NCBI GenBank assembly: GCA_947462255.1
Contig: CANHOA010000014.1
Span: 1-64,000, forward strand
Reading direction: 5' to 3'
DNA length: 64,000 nt
Origin: Flavobacteriales bacterium
Lineage (GTDB): Bacteria > Bacteroidota > Bacteroidia > Flavobacteriales_D > Crocinitomicaceae
Shown here: one piece after another, positions 33,542-43,074 of the stretch
Position numbering within the stretch: position 1 is the stretch's first letter
Layout of the letters: each line of letters starts with the position of its first letter
Program-made: the position numbers and the translations under genes
The notes under the pieces: generated by a model
Seen by the model: only the letters and a program-made list of their open reading frames with translations
What the model was told of the DNA's origin: nothing
The model's database searches: none

Positions 33542-35854
33542 ATGAAGCATTTTCTTTTACTATTTTCTATCATCTGTTTCTCAAAGCTAACCTTCGGCCA
33601 ATTAACGGAAATAGAGGTTAAAAATATGATAAACTCATCAGCGGAGAAAGATTTAATCGCTGAAAACTCAAGGTTTATGCAAGAGAATTTTTTCCATTTT
33701 GCTAATCTTGTTGCCGATAAACTACTGGTTTTTAATAAAGAAAATGCGAATTATAATTATCGAAAAGGGTACATTCTATTAGAAATGAACCTAAATCATG
33801 AGCTAGCCATTACGCACTTAATGAAGGCCGTTAAAAAGGTAAGTACAAACTACGATGTTTATTCACCAACAGAAGAAAGTGCCTCAGTTGATGCCTTTTA
33901 TCATTTAGGGCGAGCACTACATATTGATATGCAATACGATAAAGCCATTGAAAACTATAAAAAGTTTTTAGAGAAATCGACCAATCAATCCGAATTAATT
34001 GCCGAAGCTAATACCAGAATTATCCAATGCTCCGTGGCGAAACGATTAAGTGCTAATCCAATTGGGGCAATTCCTATGCTAATGGGAGGAGGAATCAATA
34101 CACCCTTTTCAGATATGAATCCTCAAGTTTCCATGGAGGGACAAACACTTTATTTTTCATCCCAGCGGCCTTGGGAAGATAAATCATCGGATGCAGGCAA
34201 AGATGTTATGTTCAATACAAATCCAGATGATATTTACTTTAGCAATAAAGATAAAAATGGTGCATGGTTATCACCTACTATGTCTGCGCTATCCCTACCT
34301 TTAGTAGCGGAAGAACTTTCTAATATGTCTGCAGATGAGCGAATGGCTTACATTTATTCTAATGCTGGCAATTACTTATTTTCTTCAGAATTTAAAAATA
34401 ATAGCTATAGTAAATTGATTGCATTAAAGTCTCCCTTGACTCTTAAAAGTAAAAGCAAAGATATTCCTTGGAACACACATTATTCCGTATCACCAGATGG
34501 TAAAATGATATTTTTTGTTTCTAATGCCGAGGGTGGTCGTGGAAAACGCGATATTTATTGTATTGAAAAAAATAACGGGGTTTGGGGGCAAGCACAAAAT
34601 ATGGGTGGAATGATTAATACTCCAAATGATGAAGAAACACCATTTGTAGGTTTAAATAATAATGTACTTTATTTTGCGAGTAATGATACATCCAGTATGG
34701 GTGGATTTGATATTTTTATGTCGATTCGAGATGAAAATGGCATGTGGTCAAAAGCAAAAAACATAGGCTTTCCTTTTAATTCTCCAGCTGATGACTTTTA
34801 CTTTACGCATACAGCAAATGGAAAAAATGCATTCGTTTCATCAAATAGAAAAGGTGGAATTGGCATGTATGACATTTACAGCATTGATTTCTCCAATAAC
34901 CAAGTAGAAAACATTGCTTTCCTAGACGGACGAATTATTAATCCAAAAGGAGCACTAATCCCTGAGGGTTCTTACATTACATTAAAATGCTCTAATTGTA
35001 ACGACAATACAGAACAACTAATTACGCCACGTATGAGAGATGGTGTATTCGTAGGTAAACTCGAAAAGTGTAAGGAGTATGAGTTGACATATTACTACAG
35101 CAATATGACTAAAAATCCTTACACCAATAAATTTTCTACTAACTGTGATGAGGCTTATCAAGTGATCACCAAACGAGTGCTAATCGACGATAACAATCAA
35201 AAAATTATTCCTTTTCCTAAATACCATATCAATGGAATTGCTACTGATAAAGAATCAGGTCAAGCCATTGCAAATGCATCTATCAAGTTAACAATAGATG
35301 GAAATACTGACAATGAACTTACAGCTGCCAAGGGAAATTATGCTTCTGACATCTTGAAGGATTATTTATATGAGTCATCAATAAATGGACAAATAGTGGC
35401 GAGTGCTGACGGTTATTTAGCACAATCCATTGATGTGAAAAGTGATCTATTATTTGATTCTGTGATTACTGTTAATTTCAATTTGGAAGCTACTGCTCGT
35501 GGATTCTTAGGTCCTTATATTGTTAATTATCAGTACAACAAATCTAATTTAACAGATTATTCTAAAAATAAATTAGTGGAGGTTATTAAAATAATGAATG
35601 ATAATCCAAATCTAAAAATAGAAATTGCTTCTCACACAGACAGTAGAGGTCCTGCTGTATACAATCAATGGCTATCTGAAAAAAGAGCTGAGACTGCAGT
35701 GGCATATATCAAATCTAAAATTGTGAATCCGGATAGAATTGAAGCAAAAGGATACGGAGAAGAAAAATTATTAAATGACTGTTCAGATGGTAACCCATGT
35801 AATGATAAATTACATATTCAAAATAGAAGAACTGAATTTATTATTATAAAATAG
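33542..35854 (+). CDS. OmpA family protein with TPR, PD40 propeller and CRD (PorE-like architecture)
   Basis: A 770-residue protein with a signal peptide at residues 1-19 (KLTFGQ). TPR-like helices (about 55-165) include a pattern such as AFYHLGRALHIDMQYDKAIENYKKFL. WD40/PD40-type repeats (about 180-450) contain several SPDGKMIFF and LYFASND motifs. A carboxypeptidase-regulatory domain (about 557-640) is followed by a C-terminal OmpA peptidoglycan-binding domain (about 656-770, ASHTDSRGPAVYNQWLSEKR). This is the domain order of PorE, a T9SS accessory protein, but many paralogues exist, and there is no lipobox Cys here. It probably anchors an envelope complex to peptidoglycan. Confidence 0.82.
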   Translation: MKHFLLLFSIICFSKLTFGQLTEIEVKNMINSSAEKDLIAENSRFMQENFFHFANLVADKLLVFNKENANYNYRKGYILLEMNLNHELAITHLMKAVKKVSTNYDVYSPTEESASVDAFYHLGRALHIDMQYDKAIENYKKFLEKSTNQSELIAEANTRIIQCSVAKRLSANPIGAIPMLMGGGINTPFSDMNPQVSMEGQTLYFSSQRPWEDKSSDAGKDVMFNTNPDDIYFSNKDKNGAWLSPTMSALSLPLVAEELSNMSADERMAYIYSNAGNYLFSSEFKNNSYSKLIALKSPLTLKSKSKDIPWNTHYSVSPDGKMIFFVSNAEGGRGKRDIYCIEKNNGVWGQAQNMGGMINTPNDEETPFVGLNNNVLYFASNDTSSMGGFDIFMSIRDENGMWSKAKNIGFPFNSPADDFYFTHTANGKNAFVSSNRKGGIGMYDIYSIDFSNNQVENIAFLDGRIINPKGALIPEGSYITLKCSNCNDNTEQLITPRMRDGVFVGKLEKCKEYELTYYYSNMTKNPYTNKFSTNCDEAYQVITKRVLIDDNNQKIIPFPKYHINGIATDKESGQAIANASIKLTIDGNTDNELTAAKGNYASDILKDYLYESSINGQIVASADGYLAQSIDVKSDLLFDSVITVNFNLEATARGFLGPYIVNYQYNKSNLTDYSKNKLVEVIKIMNDNPNLKIEIASHTDSRGPAVYNQWLSEKRAETAVAYIKSKIVNPDRIEAKGYGEEKLLNDCSDGNPCNDKLHIQNRRTEFIIIK

Positions 35855-35872
35855 TTTAAAATAAACATGACA

Positions 35873-35906
35873 AAAAGTCCCCTATACATTGGGGACTTTT
35901 TTTTTT
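35873..35906 (+). terminator. Terminator after the OmpA-family gene
   Basis: A perfect 10-bp stem (35873-35882 with 35891-35900) has an 8-nt loop and is followed by ten T in all. Confidence 0.92.
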
Positions 35907-35917
35907 AATAAAAACCT

Positions 35918-36760
35918 ATGAAACTAACTCTCCATAAACCACTTTGTGTTTTTGACCTTGAAACAACTGGGGTACAAATTACAAAAGATAGAATCGTTCA
36001 AATCGCTATCATAAAAATTAACCCTGATGGAAGTGAATTGGAATACAATCAAATCGTAAATCCTGAAATGGAAATACCACTAGAAATCTGCGAAATACAT
36101 GGCATAACAAATGAAATGGCTAAAAAAGCACCTACTCTTAAGGAATTAGCACCTGCGATTATGGCTTTTATCGGCGACGCTGATTTGGCCGGATTTAATT
36201 CCAATAAATTTGATATTCCTGTCTTAGTAGAAGAACTCATTCGGGTAGGTGTTGATGCAGACTTTTCCAATAAAGCGTTTGTGGATGTGCAAAATATTTT
36301 TCATAAAATGGAACAAAGAACCCTTTCCGCGGCTTGCTTGTTTTATACAGGTAAACCTATGGAAAATGCACATAATGCTCTTTTTGATACCCGAGTTACC
36401 TGGGAAGTCTTAAAAGCACAAATTGAACGCTACGATAATCTCGAGGGTGATGTCACTTTTTTATCTGATTTTTCGCGCCATAGTAATTTTGAGATGGTAG
36501 ATTATGCAGGTCGTTTAGCGAAAAACGAAAACGGAGAAACCATTTATAATTTTGGGAAACATAAAGGAAAAACTATTCAGCAAGTAAATCAAAGCGAGCC
36601 TGGCTATTATGGATGGATGCTTGAAGCTGATTTTACGAATCATACTAAGCTTTGCCTTCGTAAAGAAATGGACAAGATAAAATTAGAAAAAGAACAAAAA
36701 AAAGAACAAGATCTCTCGGACAAATTAAATTCCTTAACAAATAAATTTAATTCCAAATGA
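35918..36760 (+). CDS. DEDDh 3'-5' exonuclease (DnaQ/ExoX-like)
   Basis: A 280-residue protein. The ExoI motif is VFDLETTG (catalytic Asp and Glu), ExoII lies in LAGFNSNKFDIPVL and ExoIII is HNALFDTRVT with the DEDDh His. The N-terminal nuclease domain covers about residues 5-180. A C-terminal segment (about 205-245, YNFGKHKGKTIQQVNQSEPGY then YGWML) matches the small domain found at the end of ExoX-like exonucleases, followed by a Lys/Glu-rich helix. It probably trims DNA or RNA 3' ends in repair. It overlaps the next gene by 4 nt. Confidence 0.9.
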   Translation: MKLTLHKPLCVFDLETTGVQITKDRIVQIAIIKINPDGSELEYNQIVNPEMEIPLEICEIHGITNEMAKKAPTLKELAPAIMAFIGDADLAGFNSNKFDIPVLVEELIRVGVDADFSNKAFVDVQNIFHKMEQRTLSAACLFYTGKPMENAHNALFDTRVTWEVLKAQIERYDNLEGDVTFLSDFSRHSNFEMVDYAGRLAKNENGETIYNFGKHKGKTIQQVNQSEPGYYGWMLEADFTNHTKLCLRKEMDKIKLEKEQKKEQDLSDKLNSLTNKFNSK

Positions 36761-37362
36761 AAATCATTTGTATTGGAAGGAATTATAGCGATCATGCAAA
36801 AGAAATGGGTGCTGCAATCCCAAGTGAACCGGTATTTTTCATGAAACCTGATACCGCCCTTCTAAAAGAAAATAAGTTTTATTATCCTTCAATTACCAAA
36901 GATCTACACTACGAATGTGAACTCGTTGTGAAAATTAGTAAAGCGGGAAAATGTATCGAGCCACAATTTGCCAAAAATTACTATAATCAAATAAGTTTAG
37001 GGATAGATTTCACAGCACGTGATCTTCAAGCGCAATGCAAGGAAATGGGACTCCCTTGGGAGAAAGCGAAAGCATTTGACAATAGTGCGCCAATTTCTGA
37101 AAAATGGCTTGATGTAGCACAATTAACTTTTCCTTTGCATTTCGAATTCTACCAAAATAATGAACTCAGACAAAAAAGTAATTCTGGGGAAATGCTATTT
37201 AGTATCGACCAAATCATTGCCTACGTCTCTAGGTTCGTCACCTTGAAAACTGGTGATTTAATTTTTACTGGGACACCAGCTGGCGTTGGACCTGTTGCGA
37301 TAGGCGATCATCTTTCAGGAAATATAAACGGCGAAAAAATGTTTGATTTCGTGGTGCACTAA
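36757..37362 (+). CDS. Fumarylacetoacetate hydrolase (FAH) family protein
   Basis: A 201-residue protein. It starts IICIGRNYSDHAKEMGAAIP and EPVFFMKPDTALL, the hallmark of short FAH-fold enzymes. Metal ligands appear in YECELVV (two Glu) and GIDFTARDLQ (Asp), and the terminal GDLIFTGTPAGVGPV loop is conserved. Members hydrolyse or decarboxylate oxo acids, for example acylpyruvases or oxaloacetate decarboxylase of FAHD1 type; the exact substrate is unknown. It is translationally coupled (ATGA) to the exonuclease and convergent with the T9SS gene 2 bp away. Confidence 0.9.
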   Translation: MKIICIGRNYSDHAKEMGAAIPSEPVFFMKPDTALLKENKFYYPSITKDLHYECELVVKISKAGKCIEPQFAKNYYNQISLGIDFTARDLQAQCKEMGLPWEKAKAFDNSAPISEKWLDVAQLTFPLHFEFYQNNELRQKSNSGEMLFSIDQIIAYVSRFVTLKTGDLIFTGTPAGVGPVAIGDHLSGNINGEKMFDFVVH

Positions 37363-37364
37363 GC

Positions 37365-39602
37365 TTAACGTTTAATCATGCGCACCACACCCGAATAATC
37401 CTCTGCTTGAAGGAAATACTGACCATTTGAAAGGAAAGATAGATCAACAATTGTGGTATTGGAATCAATAAAAATAGTATGGCATTTTCGTCCAAATTGA
37501 TCCATAACATAAAGTGAGAACCCAGTTTTTTGACTTTCAATGTAAAATACTCCCCCCGTCGGATTAGGATGTATCGAAAATTCAATCCCTTTTTCAATGG
37601 CTGTTGTTCCAAGTGAACTAGAAGCATCGTGTTCCAAATGAAAAACGCCTCCTAAATCTTGCCCAACAAACATGTCCAATTTGCCATCACTATCAATATC
37701 AACAATCGCACAAGCACTGTAAGCCCCTAGGTCTAGCCCTAAAAAATGATCCGTTCGAAGATGGAAACTACCATTTAGAGAACCATCAATACTATCGTAA
37801 AAGCGTATTTGTCCGTCGTAAGCACCTACCAATAAATACGTTGTATCGTTGTGAAGAAAAAAATGAGGATATGGAAATCCATCGGGTGTTGTTGTCGATA
37901 CATCAACATTGCCTAAGAAATTCGTTTCCAACTGGAAAGATGGAACCGTACTTGTTCCAATATTTTTGTAATACATTATTTCACCTGTTTTCTGTCCAAT
38001 AAGTAAATCTAATTTCCCATCTTTATTTAGATCAAAAAGTTGAGGCGAAGCAAATTGACCTGCATTAATAGGCGTTCCATTATTATCTTGATAAGAAGCA
38101 GTAGCGGAAGCAAATAATGGAGTTGAACCAGTACTTATATTTTTACGAAAGATGATCGAACCATTCTCCAATCCTATGAATAAATCCGGTTTAGAATCGC
38201 CATCCACATCGCCAAAGGTTGCCACCATTCTTAAGCCATAAGTAGATTGAGATAAATTCAAAAAATCATCATCAATAAATGTAAACACTGGCTGAGAAAG
38301 CGTCCCTGTATTTTTATAATAAGCAATTCTACTTTCCTTTGCTAAGGTAGGTTTATAAGCAAAAAAATTACAAATAAACATGTCTTTTAAGCCATCTCCA
38401 GTTAGATCCGCAAAAATAGGAATGGAACCCGTTCCATGCTCAATCATATCTTCTTGGAGAAAAGCTTTTGTCTGATAAACAAAATTACTCACTGCATTTG
38501 ATCCTGTATTTTTATAATACAATAAGCTCTTTTCATTTTCAGAAACACCTCGAGCATTTGGAGCAACCAATAGATCTTTGACACCATCAAAATCGACATC
38601 AACGGAATACGCAGCTGGAAATAATTGCATGTTAACTGCAACACTATTACTCGGAAAAGCAGGGTCAACAGAAACCATCAAGGAATTAGTATTTGGAGCT
38701 GTACCGCCATTGATTAATAGATTCATGGTAGGATAAGAAACATCGCCAATAATTAAATCCTTTACACTACTAGCATCGATATCGATGGCTAAAAGAGTCG
38801 AGCCCGAATGTGCTTTCGAGTCAGCAGAACTCGGTTTGTTATGAATTGGGTGTTCTGGATTAGGAACATTCCCTGAAATACACGGAGAAGCTAGATCATT
38901 TAAAAATAACGCATTCGACGTAACATCTTCTCGAAACCCACCCCAACATTCATTTTTTAAGGTAAAAACGAGGGAGTCAGAGTGCCCATACAACTCTACA
39001 CTCTGATTTTGATGGTACTGAACATGCGCTCCTCCTATATGATACGTTAACACATCCAAATCACCATCCAAATCTACATCAACAATCGCAGGAATATCGC
39101 TAGAACTAACATACAAATTTAAATTTGCACCCCAATAATCAGAATAGAGCAAACTTTTTGCTAGCGACCATGTGAGTCCCGTTGTTGCATTCCCAGTATT
39201 TTTAAAGACTGTAATACCTCCTACACCATAGGTGAATAAATCGTTCTTTCCGTCACCGTTATAATCTACCATAAAAGCACGATAGCGTATATCAGGTGGG
39301 AACAATCCATAACTATTTGGCAAAAATGAATACTGATGATTAATACCAACGACATCATGTTGAAATACCCGAATTTGATTATTGCTTCTGTCGAACACAA
39401 ATAGATCTTTGTCATTATCGTAATCAATATCAATTTCTGATACCTGAGCATAGTTCAATCCACCAGCCCAAGGAAGGGTTAAACCAATGCCGAATTTGTT
39501 GACCGCAATAGATTGTTGATATGAAAATTGAAATTGAGAAAGTACGAGATGTATGCTGAAGAAACAAAAGGAAACAACCAAATAAGTCCGCATGTATTTC
39601 AT
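37365..39602 (-). CDS. T9SS-exported FG-GAP/VCBS repeat protein
   Basis: A 745-residue protein. A signal peptide covers about residues 1-22. The body has at least seven copies of an FG-GAP/VCBS-like Ca-binding pattern, D-x-D-x-DGxxDLF (DIDYDNDKDLFVF, DYNGDGKNDLFTY, DVDLDGDLDVLTY, DLTGDGLKDMFIC, DVDGDSKPDLFIG, DLNKDGKLDLLIG, DIDSDGKLDMFVG), indicating a beta-propeller. The last ~70 residues (HPNPTGGVFYIES... ending VVRMIKR) are a type A T9SS sorting domain. It is probably a surface or secreted adhesin-like protein. Confidence 0.92.
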   Translation of the reverse strand: MKYMRTYLVVSFCFFSIHLVLSQFQFSYQQSIAVNKFGIGLTLPWAGGLNYAQVSEIDIDYDNDKDLFVFDRSNNQIRVFQHDVVGINHQYSFLPNSYGLFPPDIRYRAFMVDYNGDGKNDLFTYGVGGITVFKNTGNATTGLTWSLAKSLLYSDYWGANLNLYVSSSDIPAIVDVDLDGDLDVLTYHIGGAHVQYHQNQSVELYGHSDSLVFTLKNECWGGFREDVTSNALFLNDLASPCISGNVPNPEHPIHNKPSSADSKAHSGSTLLAIDIDASSVKDLIIGDVSYPTMNLLINGGTAPNTNSLMVSVDPAFPSNSVAVNMQLFPAAYSVDVDFDGVKDLLVAPNARGVSENEKSLLYYKNTGSNAVSNFVYQTKAFLQEDMIEHGTGSIPIFADLTGDGLKDMFICNFFAYKPTLAKESRIAYYKNTGTLSQPVFTFIDDDFLNLSQSTYGLRMVATFGDVDGDSKPDLFIGLENGSIIFRKNISTGSTPLFASATASYQDNNGTPINAGQFASPQLFDLNKDGKLDLLIGQKTGEIMYYKNIGTSTVPSFQLETNFLGNVDVSTTTPDGFPYPHFFLHNDTTYLLVGAYDGQIRFYDSIDGSLNGSFHLRTDHFLGLDLGAYSACAIVDIDSDGKLDMFVGQDLGGVFHLEHDASSSLGTTAIEKGIEFSIHPNPTGGVFYIESQKTGFSLYVMDQFGRKCHTIFIDSNTTIVDLSFLSNGQYFLQAEDYSGVVRMIKR

Positions 39603-39638
39603 TTGTTAGTTTCTTGTAAATTTACACATACTTTTTTT

Positions 39639-40754
39639 ATGAAGAAATCATACTATATCTATTTTATTCTATTAGTTCTAGGAATTAATGTCATGATTTG
39701 GTATTTGATTAAGCCCTCAGGATCAAAAACAATAAAGAAAGAAAAGGAAAGTCTTTGCACCTTAATTCAGTATTCAACAGCAAAATACGAAGAGCGCGAC
39801 TTTCCGATTTATTCAATTGCATATTGGGACTTACCTTTCACCAGCAACCTCGTATTTGAAGTCAGTGGAAAACTAGAACCGAGCACAATCAATTGGGTAA
39901 TCGGAAAACAGTTTAAAGCGAATGAAATAGTTTGTTCCCTTAATGCTGAGGCAGCCTATTACAATTTAACAGAAAAAAAACAAGCCTTAATTCAAGATTT
40001 CGGTAGCGTATTCACAGAAATTGAAACTAAGTTCCCAACTGAAAAAGACAAATGGTATTCCTTTCTGGAAAAAATTTCACCCGGAACCAAAATCCCATCT
40101 TTACCCGCCTTCAGTTCAGAAAACGAACGAATTTTCATGAGTAAAACCGGTCTACTAACAACTTATTACGCTATTAAACAGCTTGAAATAAATATGAAGA
40201 ACTATTATTTTTTAGCACCATATGATGGTAAAATAGCCTCTATTAATTTTCAACTCGGATCATATATTGGCAAAAATAACATTGTCGCTCAATTAGAAAA
40301 AAATACTCCCCCTACTCTTGTGGTTCAAGTTCCCAATTCATTAGTAGAAAAATATATAAAAGCAGCTGTAGTAAGCGTAAGATCAGGCAATACGAATTAT
40401 GGAAACGCCAACTTTCTTAAACAAGGCTACGCCAATGAAAAAACGAATGGATTTACCCCTTTATACTATAAAATAAAGTTAGATAAGCTGCCAAATACGA
40501 CCAGCGAATATGTTGCTTGCCTCCTTGAAAAAGAACATGTTTCTGGATTTATCGTACCCAAAAATGCTCTATCAGGAAATAAAATATGCCTCGTAAAAGG
40601 CGAGGTTTTAATTCATAAAACCATCAGTATTTTGAAAGAACTGGGAGACTCCATTTTTATACTTGGACTGGAAAAGAATGATCAATATGCCATTCAATTT
40701 GTATCAGGAAAGGGAAAAGGAATTTTTGCGTTTAAAGCAGAAAAGCAACATTAG
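39639..40754 (+). CDS. HlyD/membrane-fusion-like periplasmic adaptor, orphan
   Basis: A 371-residue protein starting at the ATG at 39639 (MKKSYYIYFILLVLGINVMI). The open frame upstream to 39528 is antisense to the T9SS gene and lacks a promoter. One N-terminal transmembrane anchor (about 5-24) precedes a biotinyl-lipoyl-like half motif near residues 200-220 (YFLAPYDGKIASINFQLGSYI) and a beta-barrel-like part, the layout of membrane-fusion adaptors. The usual partner RND or ABC transporter is absent. The first half is atypical and carries a hydrophobic WDLPFTSNLVF segment. Function unknown. Confidence 0.6.
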   Translation: MKKSYYIYFILLVLGINVMIWYLIKPSGSKTIKKEKESLCTLIQYSTAKYEERDFPIYSIAYWDLPFTSNLVFEVSGKLEPSTINWVIGKQFKANEIVCSLNAEAAYYNLTEKKQALIQDFGSVFTEIETKFPTEKDKWYSFLEKISPGTKIPSLPAFSSENERIFMSKTGLLTTYYAIKQLEINMKNYYFLAPYDGKIASINFQLGSYIGKNNIVAQLEKNTPPTLVVQVPNSLVEKYIKAAVVSVRSGNTNYGNANFLKQGYANEKTNGFTPLYYKIKLDKLPNTTSEYVACLLEKEHVSGFIVPKNALSGNKICLVKGEVLIHKTISILKELGDSIFILGLEKNDQYAIQFVSGKGKGIFAFKAEKQH

Positions 40755-42154
40755 ATTGAGGCCATGTGCAATGGATCTAATAAATCCAATGCCGATTTAA
40801 CTGGGCTAAACGTTTCATTAGGAATTTCAACAAAAACTGAATTCCAAAAATACATGCTGCCATTCCATAAACCAGGCAATTCAATAAAACGCACTTCTTG
40901 TTCTTCAAATGACTTGGTACTATTGAGATACGTATCTTGATCTACAAAATCAGAAAGTTCAAGTGGCATATCATTAAGGTCATTTTTACAAATCACCATC
41001 ATTACGGGATTAAAGTGAGTACTTGAAAACAATAGATTTTCAGCAGCATTATCAACGACTTGAACCTTTTCGATAATCTGCTTTGTAACAACACCATTTT
41101 TTTCAACCATAAAAGGTCCACCGCCCGGAAATCCCTCATTCTTTACCATACCACAAACACGGATCGGTCTATTAATTAATGATAAAAATTGTTCTGGTAA
41201 CTCATTTTTACTTAGCTCAGAATCGGTATATAAACCATACCGATTATTTATCTCAACTAATTTCTCAAAGGATGGATTATCATTTACTATTTTTAAAGCG
41301 GTACGAATTTCAGCTAGCAAACCAGCTAAAGCACTCCAAGCTAAAATTGAGATCGAAGATTTAGAAAAGTGCTGAATATTATCAATATTTTTTATAAAGA
41401 TGATTGAACTATCAATAGATTGCAAATTTGGAAGCAAAGCACCGTGACCTGCTGGTCGACGAATAAAATTGCCCTTACTATCTTTTAAAGGTTCTTTAAG
41501 CGCATTAAAAACAAAAGCATCAGAGCTTTCATCTTGTTCGGAATATGAAACATCAAACTTCTTTTGAGTAACTATTTCGATTTTCTCAATCTCCAAGGCA
41601 ATTGCCTTAACAAAATGTTTCTGAATCGTAAAATGAAAGGAAATCGAAGGTGCATTAATTAAGGTCGACTGCTCAATATGTTCTGCAATAGCACTTCTTA
41701 CACCATCAGCATACAGATGAAAAGGAAATAAGCCCTTTGGTAATTCGCCATAATTAAGCCCTTCTTTGTCCATTAAAAAGGATAATAAAAATCGCCAATC
41801 CACCTCGCCAGCAAAGATTCGTTGCTTTATTTCTTCTGAAAATAAATCAAAAAAAGCAAAGTCGGGGATTTGACGAAACATCTTTTCAACAAGTAAACGG
41901 GACTTCTCCGAAGGTCTATATAAATAATCACGAACAAATTCGAACATTCTAGAACCCGATCCAGAGGCAGGGATAAAGACACAAACCTTATGACGACCCT
42001 CTTCAAAGATTGTTTTGTAATTATTAAAATCATCCATTGAAAAATGAAGAATACCATCTCCAATTGTGCAAGGCTTAATTATCGTTAACTGCTGTGGCTC
42101 ACCAAAAATTTTTTCCTGCTGAATTTTCAATAAATTAAGTTGGTTTACGGTCAT
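40751..42154 (-). CDS. DUF4301 domain-containing protein
   Basis: A 467-residue cytosolic protein almost restricted to Bacteroidota. The N-terminal CVFIPASGSGSRMFEFV resembles the G-x-G-x-R signature of nucleotidyltransferases. Further conserved-looking blocks are YGELPKGLFPFHLY, RRPAGHGALLPNLQ and RPIRVCGMVKNEGFPGGGPF. The resemblance to sugar-1-phosphate nucleotidyltransferases suggests a nucleotide-sugar role, but this is inference. It overlaps the convergent adaptor gene by 4 nt. Confidence 0.8.
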   Translation of the reverse strand: MTVNQLNLLKIQQEKIFGEPQQLTIIKPCTIGDGILHFSMDDFNNYKTIFEEGRHKVCVFIPASGSGSRMFEFVRDYLYRPSEKSRLLVEKMFRQIPDFAFFDLFSEEIKQRIFAGEVDWRFLLSFLMDKEGLNYGELPKGLFPFHLYADGVRSAIAEHIEQSTLINAPSISFHFTIQKHFVKAIALEIEKIEIVTQKKFDVSYSEQDESSDAFVFNALKEPLKDSKGNFIRRPAGHGALLPNLQSIDSSIIFIKNIDNIQHFSKSSISILAWSALAGLLAEIRTALKIVNDNPSFEKLVEINNRYGLYTDSELSKNELPEQFLSLINRPIRVCGMVKNEGFPGGGPFMVEKNGVVTKQIIEKVQVVDNAAENLLFSSTHFNPVMMVICKNDLNDMPLELSDFVDQDTYLNSTKSFEEQEVRFIELPGLWNGSMYFWNSVFVEIPNETFSPVKSALDLLDPLHMASI

Positions 42155-42180
42155 TTAAAAACGATTTCTTTACTTTGTAT

Positions 42181-42951
42181 ATGAATATAGGGTTCGAATT
42201 TATAAAATATAGCTTGATTGCGAAAGGAAGACACGGTATTCATTCTCCTTTTGTTTACAACTTATGTGATCAAGTGCTGCGAAAACCAATCAGCGAGGAA
42301 GTAAAATCTAGGCAAAATAGATTGTTTAAAGCCTTGAAAAATGACGCCACCATTATCAATTTTCAAGAATTTGGCGCGGGTTCCAAGCATTTAAAAAAGC
42401 AGCGCAGTGTAAAACAAATAGTTTCTACCAATTCGACAAAAAATAAGTATGGGAATTTGTTATATCGCTTAATGGAAGCCTATAAACCTATGAATGTGTT
42501 AGAATTTGGCACCTCAATAGGCTGCGGAACATTACAATTACATTGGGGTAATCCAAAGGCAAAAATAAGCACCATCGAAGCTTGTAAAGAAACCTATGAA
42601 TTCGCAAAAAAAACAATTGGGCAGTATCAAATCAGTAATAATATTCAACTTATTAATAGCACTTTTAATAATTTTTTAGAGGGGGAAATTCTTGAGAAAT
42701 TTGATCTAGTATTTATTGATGGTCATCATGATGGTAAATGTTTAATTGAATACGTCAAAAAACTTGAGAAACATACCCATAACGATACAATTTTTATCCT
42801 TGATGATATCCGCTGGAGCATAGATATGCTCAACGCTTGGAATTCCCTAGTGAATTATGAGCAGTACCACCTGAGTATTGATTTCTTTAAAATGGGTGTG
42901 TTAATTAGGCAGAGTAACAAACGCAAAGAACATTTCATATTGAGAAAATAA
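42181..42951 (+). CDS. Class I SAM-dependent (O-)methyltransferase
   Basis: A 256-residue protein starting at the ATG at 42181; a TTG two codons earlier is also in frame. The SAM-binding motif VLEFGTSIGCGTLQLHWG lies at about residues 99-116 and the acidic motif ISTIEACKETYEFAKK follows. FDLVFIDGHHDGKCLIEY is characteristic of methyltransferase_24-type enzymes. The substrate is unknown. It is divergent from DUF4301, with 26 bp between the start codons. Its last bases form the first of two direct repeats flanking the next gene. Confidence 0.8.
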   Translation: MNIGFEFIKYSLIAKGRHGIHSPFVYNLCDQVLRKPISEEVKSRQNRLFKALKNDATIINFQEFGAGSKHLKKQRSVKQIVSTNSTKNKYGNLLYRLMEAYKPMNVLEFGTSIGCGTLQLHWGNPKAKISTIEACKETYEFAKKTIGQYQISNNIQLINSTFNNFLEGEILEKFDLVFIDGHHDGKCLIEYVKKLEKHTHNDTIFILDDIRWSIDMLNAWNSLVNYEQYHLSIDFFKMGVLIRQSNKRKEHFILRK

Positions 42952-42962
42952 GCTCAATAGGC
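42932..42962. repeat. Direct repeat, left copy
   Basis: atttca.at..gaaaataagctcaataggc at 42932-42962 recurs at 44215-44243, with 18 bases (aaaataagctcaataggc) identical. Further similarity continues at 42977-43003 (ttccatatcg, tgaagattca) to 44309-44348 inside the anti-sigma-like gene. Confidence 0.65.
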
Positions 42963-43074
42963 TCCAAAGTATGAATGTTCCATATCGTTTTTGATGAAGA
43001 TTCACTATAACCATTATATTATTTTTCTTCAGAACTACTTGCATTTTGGTTTTTTTTAGTACTTTTCAAGTGTT

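Noticed and set aside
39528-39638. N-terminal extension of the adaptor protein (37 residues upstream of the ATG at 39639)
   Set aside because: It is antisense to the start of the T9SS gene, lacks signal-anchor character and would displace the real N-terminal transmembrane anchor.
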